A stretch of DNA of 16,959 nucleotides, from the NCBI GenBank assembly GCA_002685655.1, contig NYXM01000071.1, positions 1 to 16,959 on the forward strand, read 5' to 3'. The stretch is from Planctomycetaceae bacterium. Its GTDB lineage: Bacteria > Planctomycetota > Planctomycetia > Pirellulales > Pirellulaceae. The position numbers and the translations under genes are program-made. Shown one piece after another: positions 14,701-16,959 of the stretch (its first letter is position 1; each line of letters starts with the position of its first letter). Under the pieces are notes generated by a model. That model had not been told where the DNA came from. It did no database searches and saw only the letters and a list, made by a program, of their open reading frames with translations.

Positions 14701-16959
14701 CAATTCGATCGTCATCGAAACCGGTCCGACGCCGGCGGGATCGGGGACCGGAATGCGCCGCATCAGATAAGGCTGATCGTCATTTGGAACCAGCATCATG
14801 ATGTTGCCCTTTGCCTTGGGCATTCCGACGAGCCGGAAGTGGCCCTCTTCGTTCGTCGTGGTGTTGATGACCGCATGTGCAGCATACGGGTAGTTTGCGA
14901 GCTTATAACTTCGCACGGTGACACCTGCCAGCGATTCGCGCGTGTTCGCGTCGACGACGCGGCCTTCGATCGGTCGCGCGGGTGCGGCTGTGAAAGTGAA
15001 CTCGGCTCCGAAAACCGGCTCCGTCGAAGGGTCGTGTATCGAGATCACCCTCTGAATTGGCGGCATCTTGCGAGTGATAACGTTGACAGCTCGATGAGCG
15101 ACCGATTCGCCTTCAAACACGAGGCCAATGATGCGTTCCCTGCCAAACCCGCGGATCTCGAAGGAGCCGTCTTCATCCGTGGTCATCTTTTCCGGCATAC
15201 CGATCAATCTTGTGTCGACCGAGCGCGAGGCACGCCGGTGCGCGGTCCACGATGGCTCACCAGCTTTGATGCTTCTGAACCACGCCGATAGGTCCTCGTT
15301 TTCCGCCGCCTTCGGCCCAGAGACCTTGACCATGGTTCCAGCGATCGCGCGACCTTCCAGATCGATCACGCGACCGCGGATCGGCAGATCATCGACGAGC
15401 TGCAACGTGATTGACTGATCGGGATCGATCTCGTCATAGACAGCCCACGCCGGACCGAAGCCGTCGGCCGTGGCAGCGATTCGAGTTTGCTTCCATTGTT
15501 CGCTCCAGCGCGGATTGAGCATGCTGACGTCGCCATAGGGCTGACTGTGAATCGGGATCGTGAAGCGGCCTCGTTCGTCGGCCGTCTCCACAGACATGGG
15601 CGTTTCGAAATCTTCACCCAGGAAACGCCGGATTTCCGCCCAAACACCCACCGCCGCTCGGATCGTAGCGCCCGCTGCCGGAGTTCCGTCCGGCTTCAGG
15701 ACGACGCCCGCGACTATAACGGAGCTGTCTGCACGTGAAGCTTCGTTGCCGACACTTGGTTCGGCGACGGGCGTCGCGGCGCTCGGGTCCGAATGCCCGA
15801 CGGCCAACGTCACCGTTCCCAGCGCAGTGATCGTGGCCATCACCAGCGACAGCGCGACGACCAGCGTCTTGCCTTGTGTCGTAAGGCGGATCATCCGGCT
15901 GCGTCTCTCGTCGAGCAGACCGGCAATGCGGCGTTCAAGCTTCCAACGTGATGTGAACAAGCCGACCGCTCCCGGTAAGGGACGTGCCGTCTGAACCAAC
16001 TCGGCAAGCGTGAGCAGCGTGCGGCTGTACGACGGAGCGTCAGTCGCGTCCAACACGTAGTTGTCGCAGATTTCTTCGCGGGCCTCTGCGAGGTGGCGAT
16101 TCAACACTTTCGCAAGCGGATGCAGCCAGTAGATCGCCGCGGCCAGGTGTTGCAGCAGCACGACCATCTGATCGCGCCGCACGATGTGAGCTACTTCGTG
16201 AACGAGGATGTCTCGCAACTGCTCGGGAGTCACTCGGTCGACCATCCGCTCCGGCAAGACGACTCGCGGTCGGAAAACGCCTGCGGCGATCGGCCCTGTC
16301 ACTCGCTTTGACATGACAAGTTCGGGCGTGCGCGTGACCTGTAATGTTCGCCCGACTCGCTCGAAGGACTCAGCGAGCAAAGCGCTGGTGTTGGGCTTCG
16401 CCGACCGCAGGATTGCTACGAGCCTGCACCAGCCAACAGCGAGCCTGGCAAGGAGAAATAAAGCACCCGAAAGCCAAACCAACAGAAGCGGCGGCATTGC
16501 GACTCGAAGAGTTTTGCCGATCCAAGTCGCCGCCTGGTGCGGGACGAGAGGCGTTGCAATCGCCTCCTCCTCTGACGGAGTTGGTTCAGGCGGCGGTAAT
16601 GCGCTCGTAACCTCGATCGCCGCACCAAGCTCCGCGTAGCGATCATCCTGGCGTCCGAGATCATCCACACCGAGCGGATCGAGGGCCTCTGCCGTGAAGT
16701 CGTGTGCGAGATTCGGTGTCTCGGCGAAGCCCTCGAGCGGCAAAGGAGCTTCGACTCGTTGCGTTTCTACAGACCACCCCACCTCCGTTGTGTCGGTCAC
16801 TGAAGCCACAGTTTCATGCATCAACGACACCGACAACAAGCTTCTTCCCGACAACTGCATCACGAGTGCAATCACCGGGCTCAACAGCACCAACAACAAT
16901 GAAGAGCAAAGCACCCAATACCGCACGGCCGGGCTGCGACGCACCAACGCAGCAATAGC
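11755..16959 (-). CDS. M56/BlaR1-type membrane metallopeptidase with a long array of carboxypeptidase-regulatory-like domains (5' end beyond the window)
   Basis: The frame is open to the right edge (in-frame AIAALVRRSPAVRYW), so the true start and probably the first membrane helix lie outside. Numbering from GTG/TTG 16947, 1730 residues are visible: membrane segments about 11-30, 150-172 and 362-384, and the zinc protease loop with H250-E-V-A-H254 and a downstream EAREEICDNYVLD (about 288-300) supplying the third ligand. From about 410 to the C-terminus come roughly twelve Ig-like repeats, each opening with a GxVxDxxGxPxxGAxV-like motif (e.g. GVVLKPDGTPAAGATI, EGRVVDANTRESLAGVTV, RGTVAAPDGKPAAGAFV, KGALVDAKGNPIEHALV). 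In BlaR1/MecR1 this arrangement puts the protease in the cytoplasm and the C-terminal sensor outside. Here the penicillin-binding sensor is replaced by the repeat array, so the protein probably senses a polymer or surface state. A BlaI/MecI-type repressor would be expected just upstream, outside the window. Confidence 0.9.
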   Translation of the reverse strand, partial: AIAALVRRSPAVRYWVLCSSLLLVLLSPVIALVMQLSGRSLLSVSLMHETVASVTDTTEVGWSVETQRVEAPLPLEGFAETPNLAHDFTAEALDPLGVDDLGRQDDRYAELGAAIEVTSALPPPEPTPSEEEAIATPLVPHQAATWIGKTLRVAMPPLLLVWLSGALFLLARLAVGWCRLVAILRSAKPNTSALLAESFERVGRTLQVTRTPELVMSKRVTGPIAAGVFRPRVVLPERMVDRVTPEQLRDILVHEVAHIVRRDQMVVLLQHLAAAIYWLHPLAKVLNRHLAEAREEICDNYVLDATDAPSYSRTLLTLAELVQTARPLPGAVGLFTSRWKLERRIAGLLDERRSRMIRLTTQGKTLVVALSLVMATITALGTVTLAVGHSDPSAATPVAEPSVGNEASRADSSVIVAGVVLKPDGTPAAGATIRAAVGVWAEIRRFLGEDFETPMSVETADERGRFTIPIHSQPYGDVSMLNPRWSEQWKQTRIAATADGFGPAWAVYDEIDPDQSITLQLVDDLPIRGRVIDLEGRAIAGTMVKVSGPKAAENEDLSAWFRSIKAGEPSWTAHRRASRSVDTRLIGMPEKMTTDEDGSFEIRGFGRERIIGLVFEGESVAHRAVNVITRKMPPIQRVISIHDPSTEPVFGAEFTFTAAPARPIEGRVVDANTRESLAGVTVRSYKLANYPYAAHAVINTTTNEEGHFRLVGMPKAKGNIMMLVPNDDQPYLMRRIPVPDPAGVGPVSMTIELHRGIWITGRVTDKATGEGVPGVRMHYLPFRTNEFVQALPEFDDNGNVDGDQMRYQSKADGTYRLVGLPGRAVVGAESILKPYRYGVGYQAIDAPKEGKSDWLLTYRNPINPSPKWPSVMREINPDDGVEEVKLDLQLDPGASIKIRIVDQRDQPVTGAEINGLSSRVYMAPTDEPVQTAVNFGPEETRPIIIHHKDRNIGRVVRVGPQQIAKGKIQVKLLSCATVTGRLLSKDEPLPGLTIEPRVLPGGDFSKSLPPVATDTEGRFTCTLVPGCKYNLHAQGQGLDFYATIANKLAVEPGETIDLDTLTLGKDRKFVAVAEEASQDTSAAAKPRAKSDAVAITRIIRGTVAAPDGKPAAGAFVAMVGLKSVADAQPTSEVLAEGVADGAGRYELSLQDVSSKTHVYPNLVARTEQFGITWHRVDLDADQTTLNVKLKPQQLIQVQLVDLEGQPAADLPVELLMIKASGDNQIPALSFGMTGLIPGPKAWPSPVKTDDRGLLTLTNIPVAHGVLVKVLGNQRFAPQMLSLNTGASEARGEHDGTYRSLVKNMKPGEVATISIAPARFFEGLVLLGESDKPAANARITIWASQQEPFGSMVSLDGTTDAEGHFRLNPYPGIRFGIIAYPPKGSPHQVKQLRDLHWSSGEASKNIEIRLDRGVLARGTIVDAETSKPLRGASIQYKPDTVNNKNLTDEIITGWQGIQKTNDAGEFAITVFPGPGTLLVHTADGNYVLQEIGSRELDGRSGGARMYAHAFHKINPKVDEPFDAMKIEVEPGASVKGALVDAKGNPIEHALVISRLKIIDHSPRWRGFPDEASNGRFEINGLRKGEEYPVYLLDPKNRLGATAMISTQNASPTIVLEPCGSATAQFVDPEGKPVASGLSLGLYMVVTPGKPKHDLRAIRRGEMVADEDFISNIDRVNYRPSRTTNTNGEIAFPVLIPGARYRFVSFVKGNARVSKEFIAKSGETYEMGEIEVQINQ

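Noticed and set aside
14077..15291. 404-codon plus-strand frame opposite the M56 gene
   Set aside because: It is antisense to clear carboxypeptidase-regulatory-like repeats; the translation is His/Arg/Asp/Val-rich as expected of a reverse-frame shadow.
1..16959. CRISPR array, tRNA/rRNA genes, insertion sequence or phage genes
   Set aside because: No regularly spaced repeats, no tRNA-like fold, and no transposase or integrase motif was seen on either strand.

Overview
The window looks like a piece of a Planctomycetota chromosome (Pirellulales/Rhodopirellula-like). The reasons are the gene content: secreted sulfatases, a sulfatase-DUF1080 fusion, a DUF1800-DUF1501 pair, an M56/BlaR1-type peptidase fused to a long run of carboxypeptidase-regulatory-like domains, SUMF1-domain proteins and c-type heme proteins. 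Moderately high G+C, weak Shine-Dalgarno sites and palindromic intergenic repeats fit too. No rRNA, tRNA, CRISPR array, transposase or phage gene was seen.

Layout, left to right. 1-418 (-) is the N-terminal part of a secreted GH51-like alpha-L-arabinofuranosidase, cut by the window edge. A divergent spacer (419-717) holds two perfect inverted repeats. 718-1941 (+) is the most interesting gene: a secreted thioredoxin-like/CxxCH/double-PDZ protein whose frame runs through two TGA codons at 871-873 and 880-882. These sit where the two cysteines of a thioredoxin-type CxxC motif belong (U-E-E-U), and a bacterial SECIS-like hairpin lies at 901-919. I read it as a selenoprotein with a UxxU motif; an ordinary gene finder would miss its first 74 codons. 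1942-2103 is a convergent spacer with nested inverted repeats.

2104-6258 (-) is a tight three-gene operon: a Tat-exported aldo/keto-reductase-like protein, then a tetraheme cytochrome c/SUMF1 fusion, then an arylsulfatase. The SUMF1 domain lacks the catalytic cysteines of a real formylglycine-generating enzyme, so it should not be assumed to activate the sulfatase. The sulfatase N-terminus reads in frame through a 61-bp palindromic repeat. After a 497-bp divergent spacer, 6756-8966 (+) encodes a second secreted sulfatase fused to a DUF1080 (3-keto-glycoside hydrolase-like) domain.

9091-16959 (-) carries a very large M56 peptidase with about a dozen Ig-like regulatory domains (5' end outside the window). 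It is followed by DUF1800 and DUF1501 genes, which are only 11 bp apart and probably translationally coupled. Taken together, the arabinofuranosidase, the two sulfatases and the DUF1080 domain suggest periplasmic breakdown of sulfated polysaccharide. The heme- and selenium-containing proteins point to extracytoplasmic redox chemistry; that functional link is an inference from position only.
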